This document shows, piece by piece, positions 32,966 to 41,467 of a DNA stretch of 64,000 nt (positions are counted from its first letter, which is position 1; every line of letters starts with the position of its first letter). Source of the stretch: Streptomyces aureoverticillatus (GTDB lineage Bacteria > Actinomycetota > Actinomycetes > Streptomycetales > Streptomycetaceae); the NCBI RefSeq assembly GCF_014649395.1, contig NZ_BMSY01000009.1:1-64000 (forward strand), read 5' to 3'. The translations under genes and the position numbers were made by a program. The notes beneath the pieces were generated by a model. That model ran no database searches. It was not told the origin of the DNA and saw nothing but the letters and a program-made list of their open reading frames with translations.

Positions 32966-34243
32966 GTGCACTCCGCGGTCCTGCTCATCGAGTTCGGCGC
33001 GATCATTCTCGCGCTCGGACTGCTCGGCCGGTTCGCCGGCCGCTTCCAGTTCTCACCGATTCCGCTGTATCTGCTGGCCGGGCTCGCGTTCGGCACGGGC
33101 GGGCTGCTGCCGCTCGGGACCAGCGAGGAGTTCGTCGCCATCGGCGCCGAGATCGGCGTCATCCTGCTGCTGTTGATGCTCGGCCTCGAGTACACGGCCA
33201 GTGATCTCGTCAGCAACCTCAAGACCCAGTACCCGGCCGGGCTCGTGGACTGCGCGCTTAACGCGCTGCCGGGCGCCGCGGCCGCGCTCCTGATGGGCTG
33301 GGGTCCGGTGGCCGCCGTCGTACTCGCCGGAGTCACCTGGATCTCGTCCTCCGGCGTCATCGCGAAGGTGCTCGGCGACCTGGGGCGGCTCGGCAACCGC
33401 GAGACGCCGGTCATCCTGAGCATCCTCGTCCTCGAAGACCTGGCCATGGCCGTCTATCTGCCCATCATCACCGCGCTCCTCGCGGGCGTCGGCTGGGCCG
33501 CGGGCAGCCTCACGCTCGCCATCGCGCTGGGCGCGGCGGGGGCGGTGCTGTTCGTCGCGGTGCGCTACGGGCGGGTGATCTCGCGGTTCGTGTCGAGCGA
33601 CGATCCGGAGAAGCTGCTGCTCGTCGTGCTCGGGCTCACCATCCTGGTCGCGGGCATCGCGCAGCAGCTCCAAGTGTCCGCGGCGGTCGGGGCGTTCCTC
33701 GTCGGCATCGCGCTGTCGGGTGAGGTCGCGGAGGGCGCGCACAGTCTCCTCGCGCCCCTGCGGGACCTGTTCGCCGCCGTGTTCTTCGTCTTCTTCGGCC
33801 TGCACACCGATCCGGCGAGCATCCCGCCGGTCCTGCTGCCCGCGCTCGCGCTCGCCGCGGTCACCGCGTGCACGAAGGTCGCCACCGGGTACTGGGCGGC
33901 GCGGCGGGCCGGCATCTCCGTCAAGGGGCGGTGGCGGGCGGGCGGCGCGCTGGTGGCGCGCGGCGAGTTCTCCATCGTGATCGCCGGCCTGGCGGTCTCG
34001 GCGGGCATCGAGCCGTCCCTGGGCCCGCTGGCCACGGCGTACGTACTGATCCTGGTCGTGGTCGGACCGCTCACCGCCCGCTATGCGGAGCCGGTCGCGG
34101 CGCTGGTCGGACGGATGTCCCGGCGCCGGGATGCGGCGGCCCCGCCCACTGCGGACGTGGCCGACGTACCGGCACAGCCCCTGTCGCCCCCGCTTACCTC
34201 CAAGGTCATCGACACCGAAGGCGCCCAGCCGCGAGAGTCTTGA
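32966..34243 (+). CDS. CPA2-family cation/proton antiporter (KhtU/KefB-like)
   Basis: 425 residues with about 12 membrane segments. Family motifs: PLYLLAGLAFGTGGLLPLG, ILLLLMLGLEYTASDL, SILVLEDLAMAVYLP and VFFVFFGLHTDPASIP. It exchanges K+ (or Na+) for H+ and controls turgor and pH. With the RCK_C gene just upstream it forms a two-component antiporter. The C-terminal about 40 residues are a disordered cytoplasmic tail. GTG start. Confidence 0.92.
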   Translation: MHSAVLLIEFGAIILALGLLGRFAGRFQFSPIPLYLLAGLAFGTGGLLPLGTSEEFVAIGAEIGVILLLLMLGLEYTASDLVSNLKTQYPAGLVDCALNALPGAAAALLMGWGPVAAVVLAGVTWISSSGVIAKVLGDLGRLGNRETPVILSILVLEDLAMAVYLPIITALLAGVGWAAGSLTLAIALGAAGAVLFVAVRYGRVISRFVSSDDPEKLLLVVLGLTILVAGIAQQLQVSAAVGAFLVGIALSGEVAEGAHSLLAPLRDLFAAVFFVFFGLHTDPASIPPVLLPALALAAVTACTKVATGYWAARRAGISVKGRWRAGGALVARGEFSIVIAGLAVSAGIEPSLGPLATAYVLILVVVGPLTARYAEPVAALVGRMSRRRDAAAPPTADVADVPAQPLSPPLTSKVIDTEGAQPRES

Positions 34244-34257
34244 TCATTCGCACAGAG

Positions 34258-34287
34258 GCTCCCCGGTGCGGCACCACACCGGGGAGC
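34258..34287 (+). terminator. Hairpin after the antiporter operon
   Basis: Perfect 11-bp arms GCTCCCCGGTG/CACCGGGGAGC, 8-nt loop, 14 bp after the antiporter stop and 22 bp before the next start codon. Confidence 0.8.
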
Positions 34288-34308
34288 CGCACCAAGGAGG
34301 GAACCGCT

Positions 34309-34746
34309 ATGTCTGACACCCGGTCGGCCACGACCCGCGCCGTCGTCATGGAGCTGCTCGGCCGCATCGGCGAAGGCGACACCGCCCGCATCGCCGAGAT
34401 GTACGCCGAGCACGTCGACTGGAAGCTGAACTGGCCGGAGGCCGAGCACGGCCGGGCCGCGACGCCCTGGATCCGGCACCGGACGCGCGGCGCCGAGGCC
34501 GTCGAGCACTACGGCCGCCTCGCCGAGCACCACGCCCCGGAGGCGGCGGACACTCAGGTCGAGCGGATCCTGGTGGACGGCGAGCACGCGGTCGTGATGG
34601 GCGAGATCCGGCAGACCGCCAAGCCCACCGGGCGCGCCTACCGGGCCCGCTTCGCCCTGCACCTGACCGTCGAGGACGGCCTGGTCACCCGGCATCACGT
34701 GTACGAGGACTCGCTGGCCGTCGCGCAGGCCTTCGACGGAGCGTGA
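34309..34746 (+). CDS. SnoaL-like/NTF2-fold protein
   Basis: 145 residues. VMELLGRIGEGDTARIAEMYAEHVDWKLNWP is the opening helix pair and strand of the SnoaL/ketosteroid-isomerase-like fold; ARFALHLTVEDGLVTRHHVYEDSLAVAQAF closes it. Members are isomerases, cyclases or hydroxylases, or have no known reaction. AAGGAGG lies upstream of the ATG, inside the 3' side of the terminator region, so it may be partly co-expressed with the antiporter. Confidence 0.85.
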   Translation: MSDTRSATTRAVVMELLGRIGEGDTARIAEMYAEHVDWKLNWPEAEHGRAATPWIRHRTRGAEAVEHYGRLAEHHAPEAADTQVERILVDGEHAVVMGEIRQTAKPTGRAYRARFALHLTVEDGLVTRHHVYEDSLAVAQAFDGA

Positions 34747-34841
34747 TCCCGGGCGCCATCCGCCCAGGTCGCGAGGCCTGGGCGGGGCGCTTAGCGTGTG
34801 ACAGGGGTTGCCTGTCGAGGCGGGGGGTCTGGAGGTCACCC

Positions 34842-36404
34842 ATGGACCGCTCGCACGGCCCCGGCTCCGAGGGCGTACCGGAGGGCATACCGCAGCCGGT
34901 GTCACAGCCGGCCCCGTCCGCCGACGCGCCTCCCCCGCCGCCCACCGCCCACCACACCGGCGGCAAGCACGAGCACCGCTGGCTGATCCTCGCGGTCATC
35001 GCCATCGCCCAGCTCATGGTGGTCCTGGACGCGACGATCGTGAACATCGCGCTGCCGTCCGCGCAGGACGACCTGGGATTCACCGACGGCAACCGGCAGT
35101 GGGTCGTCACCGCGTACGCGCTCGCCTTCGGCAGCCTGCTGCTGCTCGGCGGGCGCATCGCGGACCTGGTGGGCCGCAAGGCGGTCTTCATGGCGGGGCT
35201 CGCCGGATTCGCGGTCGCCTCCGCGCTCGGCGGCGCCGCCACCAGCTTCGGGATGCTCGTCTTCGCCCGGGCGCTGCAGGGCGTGTTCGGCGCGCTCCTC
35301 GCGCCCGCCGCGCTGTCCCTGCTCAGCACCACGTTCACGGACCCGCGCGAGCGCGCGAAGGCGTTCGGCATCTACGGCGCCGTGGCGGGCTCGGGCGCCG
35401 CGGTCGGGCTGCTCCTTGGTGGCGTACTGACGGAGTATCTGGACTGGCGCTGGTGCCTGTACGTGAACCTCGCCTTCGCCGCGGTCGCGATGATCGGCGG
35501 CGCGCGGCTTCTGCACCCGGGGGCGCCGGACGACCGGCCCAAGCTCGACGTGCCGGGCACGCTGCTGGTGTCGGCCGGCCTGTTCTGCATCGTCTACGGC
35601 TTCTCCAACGCCGAGACGCACGCCTGGGGCGACCCGCTGACATGGGGGTTCCTCGTCAGCGGCGCCGTACTCGTGACGGCCTTCGGCTGGTGGCAGACGC
35701 GGGCCGCGCATCCGCTGCTTCCGCTGCGGGTGGTGCTCGACCGGGACCGGGGCGCTTCGTTCCTGGCGATGTTCATCTCCGGCGCCGGGATGTTCGGCGT
35801 GTTCCTGTTCCTGACGTACTACATGCAGCAGATCCTCGGCTACACGCCCGTCAAGACCGGTCTCGCGTTCCTGCCGATGGTCGCGGTGATGGTCGTGGTG
35901 TCCGTGCTGACCACCAACGTGCTCGTGCCGCGCTTCGGCGCGAAGCCGGTCGTGCCGCTCGGCATGGGCCTCTCGGCGGCCGGGATGGTGTGGCTGACGA
36001 CGCTGGGCACCACCAGCGGCTACCCCTCGCATGTGCTGCCGCCGCTGCTCGTCTTCGGACTCGGGCTCGGCCTGATCTTCGCGCCGGCGATGAGCATGGC
36101 CACGGCGGGCGTCGCCGCGCACGACTCGGGCGTGGCCTCCGCGATGGTCAACACCAGCCAGCAGGTGGGCGGTTCGATCGGTACGGCACTCCTGAACACC
36201 CTCGCCACGAGCTCCGCCACCAACTACCTTGTCGGCAAGCGGCCGACGCCCCAGGTGCAGGCCCAGGCACAGGTGCACAGCTACGAGACGGCGTACTGGT
36301 GGTCGGCCCTCTTCTTCGCCATCGGGTGCGCCGTCACGGTCGTCCTGTACCGCAAGGGACGTCCCGCCAACAGCCACTTGGGCGGCGGCGCCGCCCACAT
36401 GTAG
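34842..36404 (+). CDS. DHA2-family MFS drug exporter (EmrB/QacA type)
   Basis: 520 residues with 14 membrane segments. Motifs: LMVVLDATIVNIALPSAQ (motif D1), GGRIADLVGRK (motif A), and GIYGAVAGSGAAVGLLLGG (motif C of antiporters). The first 40 residues are a Pro-rich cytoplasmic leader. GGAGG precedes the ATG. Just upstream GACAGG-N5-CCTGTC (34800-34816 region) may be an operator. Substrate unknown; expected proton-coupled export of hydrophobic compounds. Confidence 0.92.
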   Translation: MDRSHGPGSEGVPEGIPQPVSQPAPSADAPPPPPTAHHTGGKHEHRWLILAVIAIAQLMVVLDATIVNIALPSAQDDLGFTDGNRQWVVTAYALAFGSLLLLGGRIADLVGRKAVFMAGLAGFAVASALGGAATSFGMLVFARALQGVFGALLAPAALSLLSTTFTDPRERAKAFGIYGAVAGSGAAVGLLLGGVLTEYLDWRWCLYVNLAFAAVAMIGGARLLHPGAPDDRPKLDVPGTLLVSAGLFCIVYGFSNAETHAWGDPLTWGFLVSGAVLVTAFGWWQTRAAHPLLPLRVVLDRDRGASFLAMFISGAGMFGVFLFLTYYMQQILGYTPVKTGLAFLPMVAVMVVVSVLTTNVLVPRFGAKPVVPLGMGLSAAGMVWLTTLGTTSGYPSHVLPPLLVFGLGLGLIFAPAMSMATAGVAAHDSGVASAMVNTSQQVGGSIGTALLNTLATSSATNYLVGKRPTPQVQAQAQVHSYETAYWWSALFFAIGCAVTVVLYRKGRPANSHLGGGAAHM

Positions 36405-36449
36405 GCCGGTCCTTCTCGCGAGCGCTTCGATCAGGAGGGCGGTGGATCC

Positions 36450-38006
36450 GTGACGACGTCCCCCGGCGACGTGCAGGCCGCGGGCGGCGGCGACGGCGGT
36501 GTCGCCCTGGCCTCCGCACGCGGCCGCTGGGTGCTGACCAGCGCGGTCCTCGCCTCCGGCATGGCCATGCTCGACGGCACCGTGGTGAACGTCGCCCTGC
36601 CCACCCTCGGCCGCGACCTGGACGCGTCGATCTCCGCCCTGCAGTGGGTGATCAACGCCTACATGCTCACGCTGTCCGCGCTGCTGCTGCTCGGCGGGGC
36701 GCTCGGCGACCGCATCGGGCGGCGGCGCACGCTGGTCATCGGCGTGGTGTGGTTCGCGCTCGCGTCGGCGCTGTGCGGGCTCGCGCAGGACGCGGGCACG
36801 CTGATCGCGGCGCGGGCCCTCCAGGGCGTGGGCGGCGCGCTGCTCACGCCGGGCTCGCTGGCGCTGGTGCGCTCCTCGTTCCGGCCCCGGGACCAGGCCA
36901 GGGCGGTGGGCGCGTGGTCGGGGCTCGGCGGGGTCGCGGGAGCGGTCGGTCCGTTCCTCGGCGGCTGGCTGATCGACGGCCCCGGCTGGCGGTGGATCTT
37001 CCTCATCAATGTGCCGCTGGCCGCCCTTGTCCTGTTCGCGGTGCGGCACGTGCCGGAGAGCCGGGGCGAGAACGTCGCGGGGCAGCGCTTCGACGTGCCG
37101 GGCGCGGTGCTCGGGGCGCTGTTCCTCGCCGGGGTGAGCTTCGCGCTGATCGGCGCGTCCGGCGACTCCTCGTCCGTGGCGGCACTGCTGGGCCTCGCGG
37201 GGCTCGCCGCGGGCGCGGTGTTCCTGCTCGTCGAGCACCGTCGTCGGCACCCGATGCTGCCCCTCGAACTGTTCCGCTCCGGCCTGTTCTCGGCGGCGAA
37301 CGTCATGACGCTGTGCCTGTACGCGGCCATCGGCGGCATCCTGTTCATGCTGCCCGTGCAGTTGCAGACGACGCTCGGCTACGACGCGCTGCAAGCCGGC
37401 ACGGCCACGCTGCCGATCACCGTCCTGATGCTGCTGCTCTCGGCGCCCGCGGGCGATCTGGCCCGCCGGTTCGGGCCGCGCCTGCCGCTGTGCGCGGGCC
37501 CGCTCATCGCCGCCGCGGGCGTCCTGCTGATGCTGCGGATCGGCCCCGGTGCCTCGTACGCCGCCGACGTGCTGCCCGCCGTCGTCGTCCTGGGCCTCGG
37601 CATGAGCGTGTTCGTGGCGCCGCTCACGGCGACCGTGCTCGCGTCGGTGGAATCGGGCCGCGCCGGTCTCGCCAGCGGCGTCAACAACACCGCGGCGCGC
37701 ATCGCCCAGCTCCTGGTCGTCGCCGCACTTCCGCTCGCGGTCGGCTTGACCGGCACCGCGTACACGGATCCAGACGCGCTCGACTCGGCCTTCGGGAAGG
37801 CGGCCTGGGGCTGCGCGGGTCTTTTCGTCCTGGCGGGCGTCGCGGCCTTCGCGTTCATCCGGCCGCGGCCCGCCGACTGGCACGGCGACGAGGGCAACGC
37901 TCCGCACTGCACGGCGAACATGGCGGTGACATCGCCGCCGCTCGAGCCGGGTGAGTGCGGCCGGGCCGCGACGGCGCGGACCCGGCGCGGACGGCGCGCG
38001 GGCTGA
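36450..38006 (+). CDS. Second DHA2-family MFS exporter
   Basis: 518 residues, 14 membrane segments; MAMLDGTVVNVALPTLG, GGALGDRIGRRR, GAWSGLGGVAGAVGPFLGG. It belongs to the same superfamily as the preceding gene but is only distantly similar, so this is not a recent duplication. GTG start with GGAGGGCGG upstream. A tail of about 30 basic residues follows the last helix. Cotranscription with the upstream exporter (45-bp gap) is possible. Confidence 0.9.
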   Translation: MTTSPGDVQAAGGGDGGVALASARGRWVLTSAVLASGMAMLDGTVVNVALPTLGRDLDASISALQWVINAYMLTLSALLLLGGALGDRIGRRRTLVIGVVWFALASALCGLAQDAGTLIAARALQGVGGALLTPGSLALVRSSFRPRDQARAVGAWSGLGGVAGAVGPFLGGWLIDGPGWRWIFLINVPLAALVLFAVRHVPESRGENVAGQRFDVPGAVLGALFLAGVSFALIGASGDSSSVAALLGLAGLAAGAVFLLVEHRRRHPMLPLELFRSGLFSAANVMTLCLYAAIGGILFMLPVQLQTTLGYDALQAGTATLPITVLMLLLSAPAGDLARRFGPRLPLCAGPLIAAAGVLLMLRIGPGASYAADVLPAVVVLGLGMSVFVAPLTATVLASVESGRAGLASGVNNTAARIAQLLVVAALPLAVGLTGTAYTDPDALDSAFGKAAWGCAGLFVLAGVAAFAFIRPRPADWHGDEGNAPHCTANMAVTSPPLEPGECGRAATARTRRGRRAG

Positions 38007-38145
38007 CACAGAAGGGGCGTACACGCCATCGGGGCGGGGACGCGCACGCATTGTCCCAGGCCCCTGCGGGCGCCATCAACCGTCGCGTGGACTAACCCAG
38101 TTGGCGCAGGCTCCGATGCGGATGAAGCGGTACGGAGGGCCTATC

Positions 38146-39090
38146 GTGTACGCCATGTCCGCTCCCGAGCTGATCCGCATCGTCTCCCGTTCCTCGCCCA
38201 TGGCCCTCGCCCAGGTGGAGCGCGTACGCACCGAACTCGCCGCCCTGCACCCCGGGATCCGCACCGAGGTCCTGCCCGTCACCACGTCCGGCGACCGCTG
38301 GATGGGCGACCTGGCCAAGCTCGGCGGGAAGGGCGCGTTCACCAAGGAGGTCGACGCGGCGCTGCTCGCCGGTGAGGCGGACCTCGCGGTGCACTGCGTC
38401 AAGGACGTGCCCGCGGACCGGCCGCTGCCCGCGGGCACCACGTTCGCCGCGTTCCTCAAGCGCGACGACATCCGCGACGCGCTCCTCCACCCCGCGGGCC
38501 TCACCCTCGACGAACTGCCCGCCGGTACGCGCGTCGGCACGTCGTCGGTGCGCCGCATCGCGCAGCTCGCCGCGTCCCACCCGCACCTCGACTGCGTACC
38601 GATGCGCGGCAACGCGGGCCGCCGGCTCGCGAAGCTGGCGGCAGGCGAAGCGGACGCGCTGCTGCTCGCCGTGTCCGGCCTGGAGCGGATCGGCGCGACC
38701 GAGCACATCTCCGAGGTGCTGTCCGTCGAGACGATGTGCCCGCCCATCGGCGCCGGTGTCCTCGCGCTGCAGTGCCGCGAGGACGACGTCACGACCATCG
38801 ACGCCGTGAGCGGCCTCGGCGACCGCGACGCCTGGCGCGAGGCCACCGCCGAGCGGATGTTCCTGCACGTGCTCCAGGGGCACTGCAACTCGCCGATCGC
38901 GGGCTATGCCCGCAGCGAGCCGAGCGGCGATCTGTCGCTGCGCGCCCGGGTGTTCACGCCTGACGGCAAGACGGTCCTCAACGCCCACGAGTGGGCCGGG
39001 CCGCTCGACCCGGCGACGCTCGGCACGTCCGTGGCGGTCACGCTGCTGCGGCAGGGGGCGCGGGAGCTCATCGACTCGATCGCGCACTGA
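38146..39090 (+). CDS. Porphobilinogen deaminase family protein, divergent paralog
   Basis: 314 residues. Core HemC features remain: SSPMALAQ, GGKGAFTKEVDAALL, DLAVHCVKDVP with the catalytic Asp, VGTSSVRRIAQL, and LQGHCNSPIAGYA with the dipyrromethane-binding Cys. Differences from typical HemC: RGNAGRRL for RGNVxTRL, IGAGVLALQ for GQGALAIE, and QGHC for EGGC. No hemA, hemB or hemD lies nearby, so this is probably a second, stand-alone copy. GTG at 38146 chosen, 7 nt after GGAGGG. Confidence 0.85.
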   Translation: MYAMSAPELIRIVSRSSPMALAQVERVRTELAALHPGIRTEVLPVTTSGDRWMGDLAKLGGKGAFTKEVDAALLAGEADLAVHCVKDVPADRPLPAGTTFAAFLKRDDIRDALLHPAGLTLDELPAGTRVGTSSVRRIAQLAASHPHLDCVPMRGNAGRRLAKLAAGEADALLLAVSGLERIGATEHISEVLSVETMCPPIGAGVLALQCREDDVTTIDAVSGLGDRDAWREATAERMFLHVLQGHCNSPIAGYARSEPSGDLSLRARVFTPDGKTVLNAHEWAGPLDPATLGTSVAVTLLRQGARELIDSIAH

Positions 39091-39110
39091 GGCGCCGGGG
39101 CGGCGCCGGT

Positions 39111-39197
39111 CTCAGCCCTCGCCCCGCTCTCAGCAGCCGTCGCCCCGGTCTCAGCTGCCGTCGCCCTGGTCTCAGCAGTCGTCGGCCCGGCCTCAGC
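39111..39197 (-). repeat. 21-bp tandem repeats carrying serial in-frame stop codons
   Basis: Three full units (39129-39191) plus partial ones at both ends; unit begins CTCAGC on the plus strand. Read on the minus strand, each unit supplies TGA in the same frame as the stop codon of the adjoining secreted-protein gene, giving a series of in-frame stops 21 nt apart. Confidence 0.85.
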
Positions 39198-39591
39198 GGA
39201 TCGGCCGGAACGAGTAGTAGTGGTGGGACGGGTCGTTCCAGGAGAAGCCCGGGTCCACCAGCGCGGTCGCGCCGCCGGAGCAGTTGCTGGTGGGCCACAG
39301 ATGGACCCTCCGGTTGGTCATGTTGGTACCCCTGACCGCTCCGGCCGAGCTGGTGTTGTAGCAGCGGCCGACCTCGGGGTCGAACTCGATGGTGCGGCGC
39401 CCGGCGTCGTCGTAGTACTCGAAGTAGCAGGACCCGCCGCCCGGCGGCGGGCAGGCCGGTTCCATGATTCCGGGCTCCGCGGCGGCCGCCGCGCTCGAAC
39501 GCGCCGCGCCGCCCGTCTGGGCCAGGCCGGTCAGGCCGACGGCCAGCGCGCAGGCAAGGGCGACGCGCAGGGTGGTCCGTCCGTACGACAT
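39193..39591 (-). CDS. Small secreted cysteine-containing protein
   Basis: 132 residues. Signal peptide with LRVALACALAVGLTGLAQ. The mature part holds four cysteines (ACPPPGG, SCYFEYYDD, RCYNTSSAGA, SNCSGG), likely two disulfides, and aromatic-rich stretches similar to small inhibitors or surface proteins. No family name recognised. GGAGGAA lies 6 nt upstream of the ATG. Confidence 0.75.
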   Translation of the reverse strand: MSYGRTTLRVALACALAVGLTGLAQTGGAARSSAAAAAEPGIMEPACPPPGGGSCYFEYYDDAGRRTIEFDPEVGRCYNTSSAGAVRGTNMTNRRVHLWPTSNCSGGATALVDPGFSWNDPSHHYYSFRPIR

Positions 39592-39840
39592 GGGCCTTCC
39601 TCCTCGGTCGGGGTGTGTCTTCGGATCTCGGTGTGTCTCCGGATCGTCGCGCCCGGCCCCTGTGCGGCGACATCACCCACACGAGGGGGCGCGGAGCGCA
39701 AGGGGCTCGTTGGCCGGGGCGTGGGGGAAAACCCCCAGGTCAGTCGGAGGAAAGCAGCGTTCCGGCGGGTGCGGTGCCGGACCTAGCGTGAGGTGTGTTG
39801 ATCACGCCGGGTTCGCACCGGGCTTGGAGCGGGAGTTGTC

Positions 39841-40653
39841 ATGATCGAAGTCCAGGGGCTGACCAAACGGTACGGCCCCACCACCGCCGTGGAGGCGCTG
39901 AGTTTCGAGGTACGCCCCGGGGCCGTGACGGGCTTCCTCGGCCCGAACGGCTCGGGCAAGTCGACCACCATGCGCATGATCATGGGCCTCGACCGGCCCG
40001 ACGCCGGGCAGGCGCTGATCTCGGGGCGCCGGTACGGCGAACTGCGCTGGCCGCTGCGTGAGGTCGGGGCGCTCCTGGAAGCGCGCACGTTCCACCCCGG
40101 GCGCAGCGCGCGGGCCCATCTGTCCGCCCTCGCCGCCGCGGGCGGCATCCGGCCCGCGCGGGTGGACGAGGTGCTCGGCACCGTCGGTCTGAGCGATGTC
40201 GCCGGGCGGCGCGCCGGAACGTACTCGCTCGGCATGGCCCAGCGGCTCGGGATCGCGGCCGCGCTGCTCGGCGACCCCGGGGTGCTGCTGTTCGACGAGC
40301 CGGTGAACGGGCTCGACCCCGAGGGCGTGCGCTGGATCCGGGAGCTGATGAGGTCGCTGGCCGCGGAGGGCCGGACCGTGCTCCTGTCCAGCCACCTCAT
40401 CAGCGAAATGGCGCTCACCGCCGACCACTTGGTGGTGGTCGGGCAGGGGCGCCTCCTCGCGGACACCTCCGTGCGGGAACTCACCGCGCGGGGGCGGTCG
40501 CTGGAGGAGGCGTTCTTCGCCCTGACGGGGGCGAGCGCCGAATACCGGGGGGCCGTCCACCCCACGCACGACACGCGCCACGATGCCGCGGCCGGCGACC
40601 ATCACGGTGCCGCGTCCGTCGTCGACGCCGCGCCGGAGAGGAACGACCGATGA
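39841..40653 (+). CDS. ABC transporter ATP-binding protein
   Basis: 270 residues. Walker A GPNGSGKST (34-42), signature YSLGMAQRLG, Walker B LLFDEPVNGLDP and LLSSHLISEM. This is the drug/bacteriocin-exporter type. The last about 35 residues are a His/Asp/Ala-rich tail. Its stop overlaps the permease start by ATGA. With the permease and the two-component genes it forms a four-gene unit. Confidence 0.93.
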   Translation: MIEVQGLTKRYGPTTAVEALSFEVRPGAVTGFLGPNGSGKSTTMRMIMGLDRPDAGQALISGRRYGELRWPLREVGALLEARTFHPGRSARAHLSALAAAGGIRPARVDEVLGTVGLSDVAGRRAGTYSLGMAQRLGIAAALLGDPGVLLFDEPVNGLDPEGVRWIRELMRSLAAEGRTVLLSSHLISEMALTADHLVVVGQGRLLADTSVRELTARGRSLEEAFFALTGASAEYRGAVHPTHDTRHDAAAGDHHGAASVVDAAPERNDR

Positions 40654-41450
40654 CCGCCAGGACCGTCCCGCCCGCCCCGGCGCCCGCCGGGCACTACGGC
40701 TTCGCGCACGCCGCCCGCATGGAGTGGATCAAGCTGCGCAGCCTGCGCTCCACGGCGTGGGCGCTGCTGCTCACCGTGGCGGGCATGATCGCCATCGGTG
40801 TCGTCACGATGGCCAACACGAAGGTGCCCTCGGCCGACAGGGCCGCCGAGTTCGACCCGACGAACAACGTCCTCGCGGGGGTCGCGCTGGGCCAACTCGT
40901 CGTCGGCGTGCTCGGCGTCCTGGTCGTCACCGGCGAGTACTCCTCCGGCTCCATCCGCTCCACGCTCGCCGCGATCCCCGACCGGCGCACCCTGCTCACG
41001 GCGAAGGCCGCCGTGTACGGCGCGCTCACCCTGCTCGTGGGCGAGGCGATCGCCCTCGTGACGTTCTTCGCGGGCCGGGCGGCGCTGGCCGACGGCGTGC
41101 CGCGCCCCGGCATCGGCGACCCGGGGGTGCTGCGCGCGGTGCTCCTGTCCGGCGCCTACCTGGGCCTCATCGGGCTTCTGGGCATCGGGATCGGCGCCCT
41201 CACCCGGCACACCGCGAGCGCCATCGCCGCGCTCGTCGCCGTCACCTTCGTGCTGCCCGCCGTCATCGGCGGCATCTCGGGGACGACCGTCGCGAAGTTC
41301 TTCCCGACGATGATCGCCGGCAATTCCCTGGCCGTCGCCAAGCCCGTCTCCGACATGCTCTCGCCCTGGACGGGCTTCGCGGTGCTGTGTGTGTACGTCG
41401 CCGTCGTCCTCGTCGCGGGAGCTCGGCTGCTGGCCCGTCGCGACGCATGA
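40650..41450 (+). CDS. ABC-2 type permease
   Basis: 266 residues with six hydrophobic segments and the family motif EYSSGSIRSTLAAIPDRRTLLTAK. It carries no cysteine-rich or peptidase domain. It forms the membrane part of the exporter with the preceding ATPase, and its stop overlaps an upstream in-frame ATG of the kinase gene. Confidence 0.92.
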   Translation: MTARTVPPAPAPAGHYGFAHAARMEWIKLRSLRSTAWALLLTVAGMIAIGVVTMANTKVPSADRAAEFDPTNNVLAGVALGQLVVGVLGVLVVTGEYSSGSIRSTLAAIPDRRTLLTAKAAVYGALTLLVGEAIALVTFFAGRAALADGVPRPGIGDPGVLRAVLLSGAYLGLIGLLGIGIGALTRHTASAIAALVAVTFVLPAVIGGISGTTVAKFFPTMIAGNSLAVAKPVSDMLSPWTGFAVLCVYVAVVLVAGARLLARRDA

Positions 41451-41467
41451 CAGGGAAACTGATCACC

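Noticed and set aside
34902..38051. A roughly 1049-codon open frame antisense to both DHA2 exporters, and a 1048-codon frame on the plus strand there
   Set aside because: Both are dominated by Arg/Gly/Ala/His with no recognisable motif; the exporter frames have clear motifs, starts and ribosome sites.
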